A stretch of DNA of 64,000 nt from Azospirillum lipoferum (GTDB lineage Bacteria > Pseudomonadota > Alphaproteobacteria > Azospirillales > Azospirillaceae), in contig NZ_JALJXJ010000003.1 in the NCBI RefSeq assembly GCF_024170005.1, positions 248,001 to 312,000 on the forward strand, read 5' to 3'. The notes under the pieces were generated by a model. The model searched no databases and was not told the origin of the DNA. It saw nothing but the letters and a program-made list of their open reading frames with translations. Below are positions 52,487 to 60,686 of the stretch, in pieces. The position numbers and the translations under genes are program-made. Within the stretch, counting starts at the first letter, position 1, and each line of letters begins with the position of its first letter.

Positions 52487-53449
52487 ATGAGCGGCGGGTC
52501 ACTGCTCGAACTGAGCGAGCAAGAGTATCTGCAGATGGAGGAGGCCCTGTCGCAGACCGCGCGGGGGCGAGCCTTCCTGCGCATGCGCGACCGGCGCAGC
52601 CGTGTCGTCGCCTCCGACGAGTTCCATCGGCTGGTAGACAAGCTGGAGACCCAGGTCGACCGGCTGAGCGGCACCTCGTCCAGCGCCTTCACCTCCTTCG
52701 TCCCCGGCGGCGACCCGCGCATCCAGCAGGAACTGACCGCCATCACCCAGGTGGTGCGCGAGGCGCGCAGCGACATCGCCGCCCTGAAGGCGACCGACAC
52801 CGGATCGAACCGGATCGAGGCGGCGACCGGCGAACTGGACGAGATCGTCGCCGCGACCGAACGCGCCACCACCGACATCCTGAACGCGACGGAGAAGATT
52901 CAGGAAATCACCATGTCGATCCCGCGCGACGACGCCGATCTGGCCGAACGGATCGATGCGGTCGAGGCGTGGTGCATCGAGATCATGACCGCCTGCTCCT
53001 TCCAGGACATCACTGGCCAGCGCACCACCAAGGTCGTCAACACGCTGCGCTACATCGAAGAGCGCGTGAACACGATGATCGAGATCTGGGGCGTCGACCG
53101 GCTGACCGCCGCCGATACCCAGCAGAACGCATCGGGCGAGGTCTCCTCCCACCGCAAGCTGGGCGATACCCGACCGGATGCGCATCTGCTGAACGGCCCC
53201 CAGCTGGGCGGACCGGAGGTCAGCCAGGACGCCATCGACGCACTGTTCGACAGCGTGCCGGAGGTGGCGGAGCGGGCGGAGCCGTTGCCCGCCGACGTGG
53301 CGCCCTCCCCGCCACCGCCCCCTCCTCCGCCACCGCCTCCACCTGTCGCGAAGCCGGCCCCGCCGCCCCCGCCGCCGCCTGCCGATCCGGGCGGCGGCGA
53401 TGGCGGAGGCGCGATCTCCCAGGCCGACATCGACGCCCTGTTCGCGTGA
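52487..53449 (+). CDS. CheZ-like CheY-P phosphatase with two FliM-like CheY-binding peptides
   Basis: A 320-residue protein; start ATG 52487 (GTG 52460 is possible). The CheZ signature CSFQDITGQRTTKVVNTL contains D174 and Q178, matching the catalytic D143/Q147 of E. coli CheZ, in a long four-helix bundle (about 80-205). Beyond it, VSQDAIDALF (245-254) and, at the very C-terminus, ISQADIDALF (310-319) resemble the CheY-P-binding peptide at the FliM N-terminus; a proline run (274-298) separates them. It should dephosphorylate CheY-P or a relative. The pentapeptide-repeat gene follows after 6 bp, so the two are co-transcribed. Confidence 0.82.
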   Translation: MSGGSLLELSEQEYLQMEEALSQTARGRAFLRMRDRRSRVVASDEFHRLVDKLETQVDRLSGTSSSAFTSFVPGGDPRIQQELTAITQVVREARSDIAALKATDTGSNRIEAATGELDEIVAATERATTDILNATEKIQEITMSIPRDDADLAERIDAVEAWCIEIMTACSFQDITGQRTTKVVNTLRYIEERVNTMIEIWGVDRLTAADTQQNASGEVSSHRKLGDTRPDAHLLNGPQLGGPEVSQDAIDALFDSVPEVAERAEPLPADVAPSPPPPPPPPPPPPVAKPAPPPPPPPADPGGGDGGGAISQADIDALFA

Positions 53450-53455
53450 CCGGCC

Positions 53456-54730
53456 ATGGCGCAAGACGGCAAATCCCGCATCCGCCTGACCCAGGACCAG
53501 CTCGACCGCGTGTGCGAGCGCCATGTCCGATTCGCCGAAGGGCGTCCGAACGGCGCCCGCGCCAATCTACCCTTCTTCGACCTGTCAGGCCTGTCATTGA
53601 CCGGCCGCAACCTGACCGGCGCCCATCTGGCCGGCGCCATCCTGCGCGACGCCGACCTGCGCGGAACGGTGCTTGACCATGCCGATCTCTATGGCGCCGA
53701 CCTGCGCGGGGCCGACCTGTCGGAGGCGAGGCTGTTCCGTACCGACATGCGCGGCGCCAACGTGCGCGGCGCCAAGCTGGACGGCGCCACCATGGTGGAG
53801 GTCGACCTGCGCGACGGCAGCATGGTCAACCGCAACAGCGCCGGCGAACTGAAGGTGGTGGGCTTCGACCCCGGACCGGCCGACATGGCGTCGGCCCGCC
53901 TGACCAACGCCGACATGGCGCGGGCCAAGCTGTCGGGCAGCTTCGCGCGGGCGGCCGACTTCACCAACACCCGGCTGGCCGGCGCCCGGCTGGACCGCAC
54001 CGACCTGCGCGACGCCAACTTCTCCGGCGCCGATCTGCGCGGAGCCGACCTCAATGGCTCCGATCTGCGCGGCGCCATCCTGGAGGGGGCGAGCCTGGAC
54101 GAGGCCGGGCTTGAACTGGCGATCCGCACCGACGAGCAGGCCCAGGCCGCCCGGCAGGCGCCGTACCAGTCCCCGGCGCCCGAACCAGAGCCGGAGGAGA
54201 CCGCCGCCGCCGAATTGCCGGCCCTGCCGGTGGACCAGCTGGACAGCATGCTGCGCCAGCACATGATCTGGCTCGGCACCAGCGGCAAGCAGGGCTGTCA
54301 ACTCGACCTGACCGGGCTGAACCTGGAAGGGGCCGACCTGACGGGCAAGATCCTGACCCTGGCGAAGGGCAGCGGCGCCCGGCTACGCCATGCCCGTCTG
54401 AACGGCGCCCAGTTGCAGGCCGCCCAGTTCGACGGCGCCGACCTGCGGTCCGCCGATCTCAGCCGCGCCGATCTGCGCGGGGTGAAGCTGGACCGCGCCA
54501 TCCTGATCGACAGCCGGCTGGACGGCGCCAACCTGGGCATGCTGCTGGTCAGCGCCGGGGCAAAGGTGATGCGCGCGTCGCTGGTGCGGGCGCGGCTGGC
54601 CGGCGCCTCGCTGAGCCAGACCAACCTGAAGGGCAGCGACCTGACCCTGGCCGACCTGACCGGCTGCGACCGCTCCTCGGCCGTGCTGGAGGGCGCCATC
54701 CTCGAAGGAACGCGGCTGAGCGGAGCCTGA
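53456..54730 (+). CDS. Pentapeptide-repeat protein with two tandem modules
   Basis: A 424-residue protein built of A(D/N)LxG-type pentapeptide repeats that should form a right-handed beta-helix. It contains two similar modules: LTQDQLDRVCERHVRFAEG...DLSGLSLTG at 11-50 and LPVDQLDSMLRQHMIWLGTSGKQG...DLTGLNLEG at about 262-300, each a short helix pair followed by a run of repeats; a proline-rich linker (about 235-260) divides them. No membrane segment. It begins 6 bp after the CheZ-like gene, so the pair is likely an operon; its role in chemotaxis is unknown. It may be a scaffold or bind CheA/CheY. Confidence 0.8.
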   Translation: MAQDGKSRIRLTQDQLDRVCERHVRFAEGRPNGARANLPFFDLSGLSLTGRNLTGAHLAGAILRDADLRGTVLDHADLYGADLRGADLSEARLFRTDMRGANVRGAKLDGATMVEVDLRDGSMVNRNSAGELKVVGFDPGPADMASARLTNADMARAKLSGSFARAADFTNTRLAGARLDRTDLRDANFSGADLRGADLNGSDLRGAILEGASLDEAGLELAIRTDEQAQAARQAPYQSPAPEPEPEETAAAELPALPVDQLDSMLRQHMIWLGTSGKQGCQLDLTGLNLEGADLTGKILTLAKGSGARLRHARLNGAQLQAAQFDGADLRSADLSRADLRGVKLDRAILIDSRLDGANLGMLLVSAGAKVMRASLVRARLAGASLSQTNLKGSDLTLADLTGCDRSSAVLEGAILEGTRLSGA

Positions 54731-54997
54731 ACCGGTAGCGGGTTTCTTTCGCGAAGCCGTTGATTGGTTTCAAATTTCCGTCACGTTCCATGCCGGAGGT
54801 TGCCGCCGCCGACCTTGGCCGGAAGATGTTCATTGGTGGAAGAGCGCCTTCCACCGTCCGGAAAAACGATTGTGTCGTAACGGCTTAGCTCCGCGGGTGG
54901 GGCTTGACGCCTCATGCGGCCGGTGGCACGCTGCTGTCCAAGCGTGGCGCAGCCCGACCATAAGCGCCCCGCATCGAATGGGGGAACGTCAACGATC

Positions 54998-55279
54998 ATG
55001 ACCAAGTCGGAACTGATCCAACGGCTGGCGGAGCGGAACCCGCACCTGTACCAGCGCGACATCGAGAAGATCGTCGGCACCATCTTCGACGAGATCACCG
55101 AGGCGCTGGCGCGCGGCGACCGGGTGGAGCTGCGCGGCTTCGGCGCTTTCTCCATCAAGAAGCGGGACGCGCGCACGGGTCGCAACCCCCGAACCGGAGA
55201 ATCGGTTGACGTCGGCGAGAAATGCATCCCTTTCTTCAAGACCGGCAAGCAGCTTCGCGAGCGTCTGAACACGGAGTGA
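54998..55279 (+). CDS. ihfB: Integration host factor beta subunit
   Basis: A 93-residue HU/IHF-fold DNA-bending protein. The signature [67 protein letters not shown] is complete, including the RNPRTGE arm tip. Paired with IhfA it bends DNA at promoters, particularly sigma-54 ones, and at recombination sites. Start ATG 54998 with GGGGGAACG. The lapA gene follows after 62 bp, the usual order in this class. Confidence 0.93.
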   Translation: MTKSELIQRLAERNPHLYQRDIEKIVGTIFDEITEALARGDRVELRGFGAFSIKKRDARTGRNPRTGESVDVGEKCIPFFKTGKQLRERLNTE

Positions 55280-55341
55280 GCGCCGGCCCGGCCATGTCTC
55301 AGCGCCGTATTCCGGCCGTATCACTCTAAGGAACCTTTGCC

Positions 55342-55740
55342 TTGCGCCATCTTTCCTGGATCGTCACCATTCCCGTGGCCCTCGTCGCGATCCTGTTCGC
55401 GATCTCCAACCGCGGTATCGTGACCCTGTCGCTGTGGCCGCTGCCCTTCACGCTCGAAACGCCGGTGTATCTGGCAACCCTGATCGCGCTGGTGGTGGGT
55501 TTCCTGGCCGGCGGCTTCGTCGTCTGGAACAGCCAGCGCCGCCATCGCCGCCGCGCCCGCCGCGAAGGCAACCGCGTGCTGTATCTTGAACGCGAGCTGA
55601 AGGAGGCGCAGGCCCGCGCCGCCGCCGCCGAAAAGCGTCTGGCCGAAAGCACCCGTCCGGTTTCCGGCCCGGCTGGCACGCTGCCCGGCTCCACCCTGCC
55701 GGTTCCGGCCGCCCAGGGCACGGCGCCGACCGTTCACTAG
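55342..55740 (+). CDS. lapA: LapA-domain (DUF1049) membrane protein
   Basis: A 132-residue protein starting at TTG 55342 (AAGGAACC upstream). Two hydrophobic segments (about 6-22 and 42-62) with SNRGIVTLSLWPLPFTLETPVYLATLIALVVGFLAGG between and after them match LapA, then a cytoplasmic coiled coil rich in Arg/Ala/Glu. LapA is linked to lipopolysaccharide assembly control. Neighbour ihfB supports the call. The stop codon lies inside the first arm of a 20-bp perfect inverted repeat. Confidence 0.85.
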   Translation: MRHLSWIVTIPVALVAILFAISNRGIVTLSLWPLPFTLETPVYLATLIALVVGFLAGGFVVWNSQRRHRRRARREGNRVLYLERELKEAQARAAAAEKRLAESTRPVSGPAGTLPGSTLPVPAAQGTAPTVH

Positions 55741-55780
55741 GGTCTATCAGATGCTTACTGAAGCATCTGATAGACCCTAG
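55737..55780. repeat. Perfect 20-bp inverted repeat with ACTG loop
   Basis: Arms 55737-55756 and 55761-55780 are exactly complementary, separated by ACTG, overlapping the lapA stop codon. No T-run follows. A second nested dyad (TTCAGACG/CGTCTGAA, with outer GTGCGAT/ATCGCAC) lies at about 55793-55837. Together they look like an intergenic palindromic element rather than an ordinary terminator. Confidence 0.7.
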
Positions 55781-55909
55781 ACATTGATTTTCCGTGCGAT
55801 TCACGCTTCAGACGATTTCGTCTGAACCGATCGCACTCTAAGCGTCACCAGTCACAAAGGTCCGTCCGTATAGGGCGGATCGGGTTTGCCGGCCGGCGGG
55901 AGGGAGTCC

Positions 55910-56869
55910 ATGCGCACCGTCAGCGGCGCCGAGCTTCGATCCGTTCTGCACCACCGCATGCTGGTCGAGCGCCTGCGGCAGACCTTCCGCACCGGCGTGG
56001 AAACCCCGCCGGCCCACCGCCATCGGGTCGAGACCTACGGCACCAGCGACGCCGCCCTGCTGATTGCCCCCGCCTGGCAGGTGAATCAGACGATCGGCGT
56101 GCGCATCGACACTGTTTTTCCCGACAATGCCGGCAGCGACCTGCCACAGAGCCAGGGCGTCTATCTGCTGGTCGACGGGAAGACCGGCGTGCCGCAGGTG
56201 CTGATGGACTCCTCCACAACGCTCGGCCGGCGCAGCGGCGCAGCATCCTCGGCCCTCGCCGCCTCCTATCTGGCCCGGCCGGATGCGGAGCGGATGCTGG
56301 TGGTCGGCACCGGCCCGCTGGCGCTGGAACTGGTGGAGGCCCACACCGCCGTGCGCCCCCTCCGGCATGTGCTGGTCTGGGGACGCGATCCCCAGAAGGC
56401 ACGCAAGCTCGCCGCCCGCTTCCACCGGCCGAAGTTCCGCATCGAGGCGACCGCCGACCTGGAAGGGGCGGTGCGCGGCGCCGACATCATCGTCTGCGCC
56501 AGCGCGGCCCGCGACCCGCTGATCCGCGGCGACTGGCTGCAACCGGGCCAGCATCTGGATCTGCTGGGCGGCGTGACGCCGGAGATGCGCGAAGTCGATG
56601 ACGAGTGCATCCGCCGCGCCCGCGTCTTCGTCGACAGTCGCGACCGCACCCCGGCAGAGGCCGGCGACATCGCCCAGCCGGTGGCCTCCGGCGTGCTGAC
56701 CCCAGACGACATCGCCGGCGACCTGTTCGAACTCGGCCGCGGCGAACGGGCCGGCCGGCGCTTCTACGACCAGATCACCCTCTTCAAGTCGGTCGGCACC
56801 GCGCTCGCCGATCTGTGCGCCGCCCGGCTGGCGACGGAAATGGTGCTGCACAACGATTCGATCCGCTGA
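55910..56869 (+). CDS. Ornithine cyclodeaminase/mu-crystallin family protein
   Basis: A 319-residue NAD(P)-dependent enzyme, start ATG 55910 after GGGAGGGAG. The Rossmann region MLVVGTGPLALELVEAHTAVRPLRHVLVWGRDPQKARKLAARF (about 131-175) and the C-terminal LDLLGGVTPEMREVDDECIRRARVFVDS match the ornithine cyclodeaminase/delta1-pyrroline-2-carboxylate reductase/ketimine reductase family. The Lys and Asp substrate residues seem shifted from true OCD, so a reductase role on cyclic imines is as likely. No proline or opine gene is adjacent. Confidence 0.78.
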   Translation: MRTVSGAELRSVLHHRMLVERLRQTFRTGVETPPAHRHRVETYGTSDAALLIAPAWQVNQTIGVRIDTVFPDNAGSDLPQSQGVYLLVDGKTGVPQVLMDSSTTLGRRSGAASSALAASYLARPDAERMLVVGTGPLALELVEAHTAVRPLRHVLVWGRDPQKARKLAARFHRPKFRIEATADLEGAVRGADIIVCASAARDPLIRGDWLQPGQHLDLLGGVTPEMREVDDECIRRARVFVDSRDRTPAEAGDIAQPVASGVLTPDDIAGDLFELGRGERAGRRFYDQITLFKSVGTALADLCAARLATEMVLHNDSIR

Positions 56870-56952
56870 ACCGGGCCTTATGGAGCGAAGCTTAGGCTTG
56901 GGTCTCCGAAAGATGAGGTTACGGACAAACTGTCCTGCGCTACTGTTTCACG

Positions 56953-58818
56953 ATGATTCCCGCCCAACCGACAACCGGCGTGGCGGCTTGCACCGAAGGG
57001 AAAAGGAACGGCCGATTGAATGGCCTTGCCCTCCCCCCGTTCTCCGATGATTCCGCCGGCTCCGGACGCACCGCTGCGGACGGCGCGCAGCCTTTCCGCA
57101 AGCCGCGGCTGGAGGCCGCCATCGGCTGGCTGGCCGCCTGCGGTTTCCTGTTCCTCGCCGTCGTCACCGTGGTGGTCGGGGTGCAGTCGCGCCAGCGCGC
57201 GGTCGACGGGGCGCAGGAGCGGGCACGGGCTGCCGTCCGCGTCCTGGCGGAACATGCCGCCCGCCTGTTCGATGCCGCCGACCTGCTGGTGGAATATGCC
57301 GCGCAGGAAAGCGCCGGCCGGCCGTGGGAAGAGGTCGCCGGATCGCGCGCCCTGTGGAACAGGTTGAACGCCCAGCGCGCCCGGCTGCCCTTCCTGGACG
57401 CCGTCTGGCTGAACGATGCGACGGGGCTGCTGCGGCTGACGACAGCGGCCTTCCCGGCCCCTTACTCCAATGCGTCCGACCGTGAGATCTTCCTGTTCCA
57501 TCAGCGCAACGCGCAGCAGGGCCGTGGCATCGACCAACCCCATATCGGCCCGCGCATCATCGGCCGGGTGACCAACAAGGCGACCTTCCTGCTCAGCCGC
57601 CGGCTGTCGGACCGGGATGGCAGCTTCCGCGGCATCGCCTCCGTCACCATCGATCCGTCCTACCTGTCCGGCTTCTACAAGGAGTTGGACGTCCCGCACG
57701 AGCCGGTGACCATCCTGGTGCGGGCAGGCAGCCTCGACGTGCTGGTGCGCGAGCCGGCCCAGGCTGCCGAACCCGCCGAACCGGCTCCCCTGTCCGATAC
57801 CACCCGCCGGGCGATCCAGGCCCAGCCCGATGGCGGCGTCGCCCGGGACGACACCAGCATCGTCGCCCACCGCCGGGTCGACAGCTGGCCGGTTCACGTG
57901 GTTGTCCGGCTGGATCTGGCGCCGGTGCTGGTGTCCTGGCAGCGGGTGATCGCACCCTATGCCGGGCTGGCGGCGGCGGCGGCCATGGCGCTGGCCGCCC
58001 TGTCGGTCTTCGGCTTCCGGCAGGCCGGCGCCGCGCGGCAGGTGCAGCGCGAGCTGGAGCGCCGGGTGCGCGAACGCACCGCCTCGCTGGAAAAGACCAT
58101 CGGCGAACGCGACGCCGTGCTGGCGCAGAAGGACCTGCTGATGCGGGAGGCCAACCACCGCATCAAGAACAGCCTGCAGGTGGTGTCCAGTCTGATGAGC
58201 CTTCAGAGCCAGGCGGTCGGCGACCCGAAACTGAGCGACCATCTGCTGGAAGCCGGACGGCGCGTCCAGGCGATCGCCGACATCCACAGGCTGCTCTACC
58301 GCGTGGACGACGTCCATTTCATCCCCTTCCACGATTATCTGACCGAGCTGTGCCGGGAGTTGGAACGCTCCGCCCGCTCCGAAGGCGGCGACTGGCGGCT
58401 GGAGCTGGTGGTGGAGCCGCTGGAGGTGCCGACCGACCACGCGGTACAGCTGGGCCTGCTTGCCAACGAGCTGGTGATGAACGCCATCAAGCACGCCTAC
58501 CGGCCGCTTGCCGCCACCGTAGCCAGCACAATGGCCGGGCCACAGGCGGGCACGGCGGAGCCGGCCCGAGGAGCGGCCAACGTCATTTTCGTCGGGCTGC
58601 GGCGGGACGACGAGGCGCTGCGGCTGATCGTCGGCGACCGTGGCGTCGGGCTGCCGGCCGATTTCGACTGGCGCCGCAGCCGCAGCCTGGGCATGCGGCT
58701 GATCCACACCCTGTCCAGACAGTTGGGCGCCAGCCTGACGGTGGAAAACACCAGTCCCGGCGTGCGCTTCACCATCAGCCTGCCGCATCGCACCTTCGAC
58801 AGCGGCAGCCCGGAATAG
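56953..58818 (+). CDS. HisKA_2-type sensor histidine kinase
   Basis: A 621-residue membrane kinase (start ATG 56953; a TTG at 57016 has a better AAAAGGAAC RBS). TM1 about 55-77, an extracytoplasmic Cache/PDC-like domain (about 80-315: LFDAADLLVEYAAQESAG...LPFLDAVWLNDATGLLRLTT...LSRRLSDRDGSFRGIASVTIDPSYLSGFYKEL), TM2 about 335-355, coiled coil, then LLMREANHRIKNSLQVVSSLMSLQSQ (phospho-His in NHRIKN) and an HATPase with NAIKHAYRP, GDRGVGLPADF and GMRLIHTLSRQLG. Its architecture copies the kinase at 45913-47607. Confidence 0.88.
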   Translation: MIPAQPTTGVAACTEGKRNGRLNGLALPPFSDDSAGSGRTAADGAQPFRKPRLEAAIGWLAACGFLFLAVVTVVVGVQSRQRAVDGAQERARAAVRVLAEHAARLFDAADLLVEYAAQESAGRPWEEVAGSRALWNRLNAQRARLPFLDAVWLNDATGLLRLTTAAFPAPYSNASDREIFLFHQRNAQQGRGIDQPHIGPRIIGRVTNKATFLLSRRLSDRDGSFRGIASVTIDPSYLSGFYKELDVPHEPVTILVRAGSLDVLVREPAQAAEPAEPAPLSDTTRRAIQAQPDGGVARDDTSIVAHRRVDSWPVHVVVRLDLAPVLVSWQRVIAPYAGLAAAAAMALAALSVFGFRQAGAARQVQRELERRVRERTASLEKTIGERDAVLAQKDLLMREANHRIKNSLQVVSSLMSLQSQAVGDPKLSDHLLEAGRRVQAIADIHRLLYRVDDVHFIPFHDYLTELCRELERSARSEGGDWRLELVVEPLEVPTDHAVQLGLLANELVMNAIKHAYRPLAATVASTMAGPQAGTAEPARGAANVIFVGLRRDDEALRLIVGDRGVGLPADFDWRRSRSLGMRLIHTLSRQLGASLTVENTSPGVRFTISLPHRTFDSGSPE

Positions 58819-59066
58819 CCGCCACATAGACGAAAACCGTAAATTCAGCACAGGCGCAGTCACTACCCGCCATACGGTAGTATGATTAATTTCTATTTAC
58901 GTATTTTGCTTGCGCTGGAGAGATTTTCTCCGGAGGATCGTCGCCGCGGCGCTGGCCGCAGGTGGCTTGACCGCAGATGTCTCGATTGCATCGATGATTG
59001 CGCTAACGCCACCTGTTGCGAGCCAGACCGGACCATCCGCCAACGGCTTGCCAGGGACGATTGATC

Positions 59067-59999
59067 TTGACCGTCTCCGCCTCTTCCGTGGACGCCAGCC
59101 CCCAACTGCGGGCACCCTCGAACCAGCTTCTGCTCGGTGCCGGTTTCATGCTGCTGTCGGCGCTGCTGTTCGGGATGGGCAACACGGCGGTGCACTGGGC
59201 CTCGACGGTGATGGACCCGCTGGAGGTCGTGTTTTTCCGTAACCTGTTCAGCCTGCTGTGGATGCTGCCCTGGGCGCTGACGTCCGGCGCCCCCGCCTGC
59301 CGGTCTGTGCTGACGGAACGGCGGCTGGGCCCCTATGTGACGCGGGCGCTGACCACGCTCTGCGCCATGACCGCCTGGTTCTACTCGATCTCCCGGATTC
59401 CACTGCCGACCGCGACGGCGGTCAGCTTCGCCATCCCCCTGTTCGTTGCGGCGGGGGCGGCGCTGATCCTGCGCGAGCGGGTGCGGGCACGGCGCTGGGC
59501 CGCAGTCTGCGTCGGCTTTGCCGGCGTGACCATCGTGCTGAGACCGGGGGCGGCGCCGGTCGATGCGGCTTTTCTGGCGCTGTTCGTCCATTGCATCGCC
59601 GCTGCCGCCGCGATCTTGCAGATGCGGCTGCTCAGCCGCAGGGACAGCGCATTGGTTATCGTCACTTTTCTGGGCCTGCTGGTCACCCCGATGGCGCTGG
59701 TGCCGGCGCTGTTCGTCTGGACCTGGCCCAGTTGGAGCGTGCTGGGCGGGTTGGCGCTGCTGGGCGGTCTGCTGACCCTGGGGCAACTGGCGATGACGAA
59801 GTCGCTGGCGCTGGCCGAATCCTCGGCGATGATGCCCTACGATTATGCCCGGCTGCCCTTCACCGCCATCGTCGCCTGGATCGTCTTCGGCCAGACCATG
59901 GATCTGTGGGGCTGGGCAGGCGCCCTGGTGATCGCCGGCTCCGCCCTATACACCATGCACCGCGATGCCGCGGACGGTCGCAAGGCGGCAAAGGCGTAG
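59067..59999 (+). CDS. DMT-superfamily EamA transporter
   Basis: A 310-residue membrane protein of ten predicted helices with two EamA repeats (about 20-150 and 165-300): FGMGNTAVHWASTVMDPLEVVFFRNLFSLLWMLP and, in the second half, GGLLTLGQLAMTKSLALAESSAMMPYDYARLPFTAIVAWIVFGQTMD. It is probably an exporter of metabolites such as amino acids. The start is uncertain: TTG 59067 with AGGGA nine bases before is preferred over the TTG at 59016. Upstream, 248 bp carry no other gene. Confidence 0.82.
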   Translation: MTVSASSVDASPQLRAPSNQLLLGAGFMLLSALLFGMGNTAVHWASTVMDPLEVVFFRNLFSLLWMLPWALTSGAPACRSVLTERRLGPYVTRALTTLCAMTAWFYSISRIPLPTATAVSFAIPLFVAAGAALILRERVRARRWAAVCVGFAGVTIVLRPGAAPVDAAFLALFVHCIAAAAAILQMRLLSRRDSALVIVTFLGLLVTPMALVPALFVWTWPSWSVLGGLALLGGLLTLGQLAMTKSLALAESSAMMPYDYARLPFTAIVAWIVFGQTMDLWGWAGALVIAGSALYTMHRDAADGRKAAKA

Positions 60000-60025
60000 G
60001 TGGGCGGGGCGTAGGCGCGGGCGGG

Positions 60026-60481
60026 TCAATCGGTCTGTCCGGTTTCCCCACCACCCGTTTCGGCACCTCCGGTTTCGGCGCGCAGGGCCTGCTTCGCCCG
60101 CATCCAATGGACCGGAGTGAGATTCGTCCGCACGGTCTGCACGGCGGCGGCCAGCACCGCCGCGTCGTCGGTGAAGCCGGCGATCAGCAGCCAGTCCGGC
60201 ACCGCATCGAACGGCAGCACGAAATAGGCCAGCGCCGCCAGCAGGATCGCCTTCGCCCGGTAGGGAGTGGCCGGATCGGTCGCGCAGAAATATGCGGCCA
60301 ACAGCTCTTCCAAAAACGGGACGCGATGCAGATTGGCGCGCAGCTTCTGCCAGAAGCGGCGGCGGACCAGCCGTTCGTCGCGCTCGACCCGGTCGGGATC
60401 GGGAACCGTCAGCGCGGTGGCGGGGCCAAGGGAGGGGCCGAGGGAGGGGCCGAGGGAGGGGGAGACGGACGATGCGGTCAT
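60026..60481 (-). CDS. DUF1232 (YkvA-like) membrane protein
   Basis: A 151-residue protein with the DUF1232 core AKAILLAALAYFVLPFDAVPDWLLIAGFTDDAAVLAAAVQTVR (about 78-120), an amphipathic-helix family of unknown function (YkvA). The N-terminal segment contains SLGP three times, encoded by a 12-bp tandem repeat, and the C-terminus has a GAETGGGETG repeat. These low-complexity edges are unlikely to be conserved. It converges on the DMT gene. Confidence 0.8.
   Translation of the reverse strand: MTASSVSPSLGPSLGPSLGPATALTVPDPDRVERDERLVRRRFWQKLRANLHRVPFLEELLAAYFCATDPATPYRAKAILLAALAYFVLPFDAVPDWLLIAGFTDDAAVLAAAVQTVRTNLTPVHWMRAKQALRAETGGAETGGGETGQTD
60422..60457. repeat. 12-bp tandem repeat, three copies
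   Basis: GGGGCCAAGGGA followed by two exact copies of GGGGCCGAGGGA, in frame, inside the DUF1232 gene and coding for the SLGP repeats near its N-terminus. Copy number could vary between strains without breaking the frame. Confidence 0.8.
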
Positions 60482-60570
60482 GGACGTTCAAATCCCTTTG
60501 AAGATGGCCCTTTCGGAAAACGGCCCCTTTCAGAAACGGCAGACGGCATCCTCGTCGGCATGATGCCCCT

Positions 60571-60592
60571 CACCATACGGTGTGGTATGGTG
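60571..60592. promoter_or_regulatory. Inverted repeat upstream of the SDR gene, possible operator
   Basis: CACCATAC-N6-GTATGGTG: perfect 8-base arms around GGTGTG, 95 bp before the SDR start. The form is typical of a TetR/GntR-type dimeric operator. No regulator gene is adjacent. Confidence 0.5.
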
Positions 60593-60686
60593 CGCCGGCC
60601 ATCTGGTAAACAACAAGTGCGATCGCACCCTGTTGGACACAAGGCCGGCGCCGGGGGCGACCGGCCGCAATTAAGGAGGAGATGCC

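Noticed and set aside
58882..59064. A 60-codon frame MINFYLRILLALERFSPEDRR upstream of the DMT gene
   Set aside because: No ribosome binding site, Arg/Asp-rich second half without protein-like pattern, and it merges into the upstream flank of the transporter.
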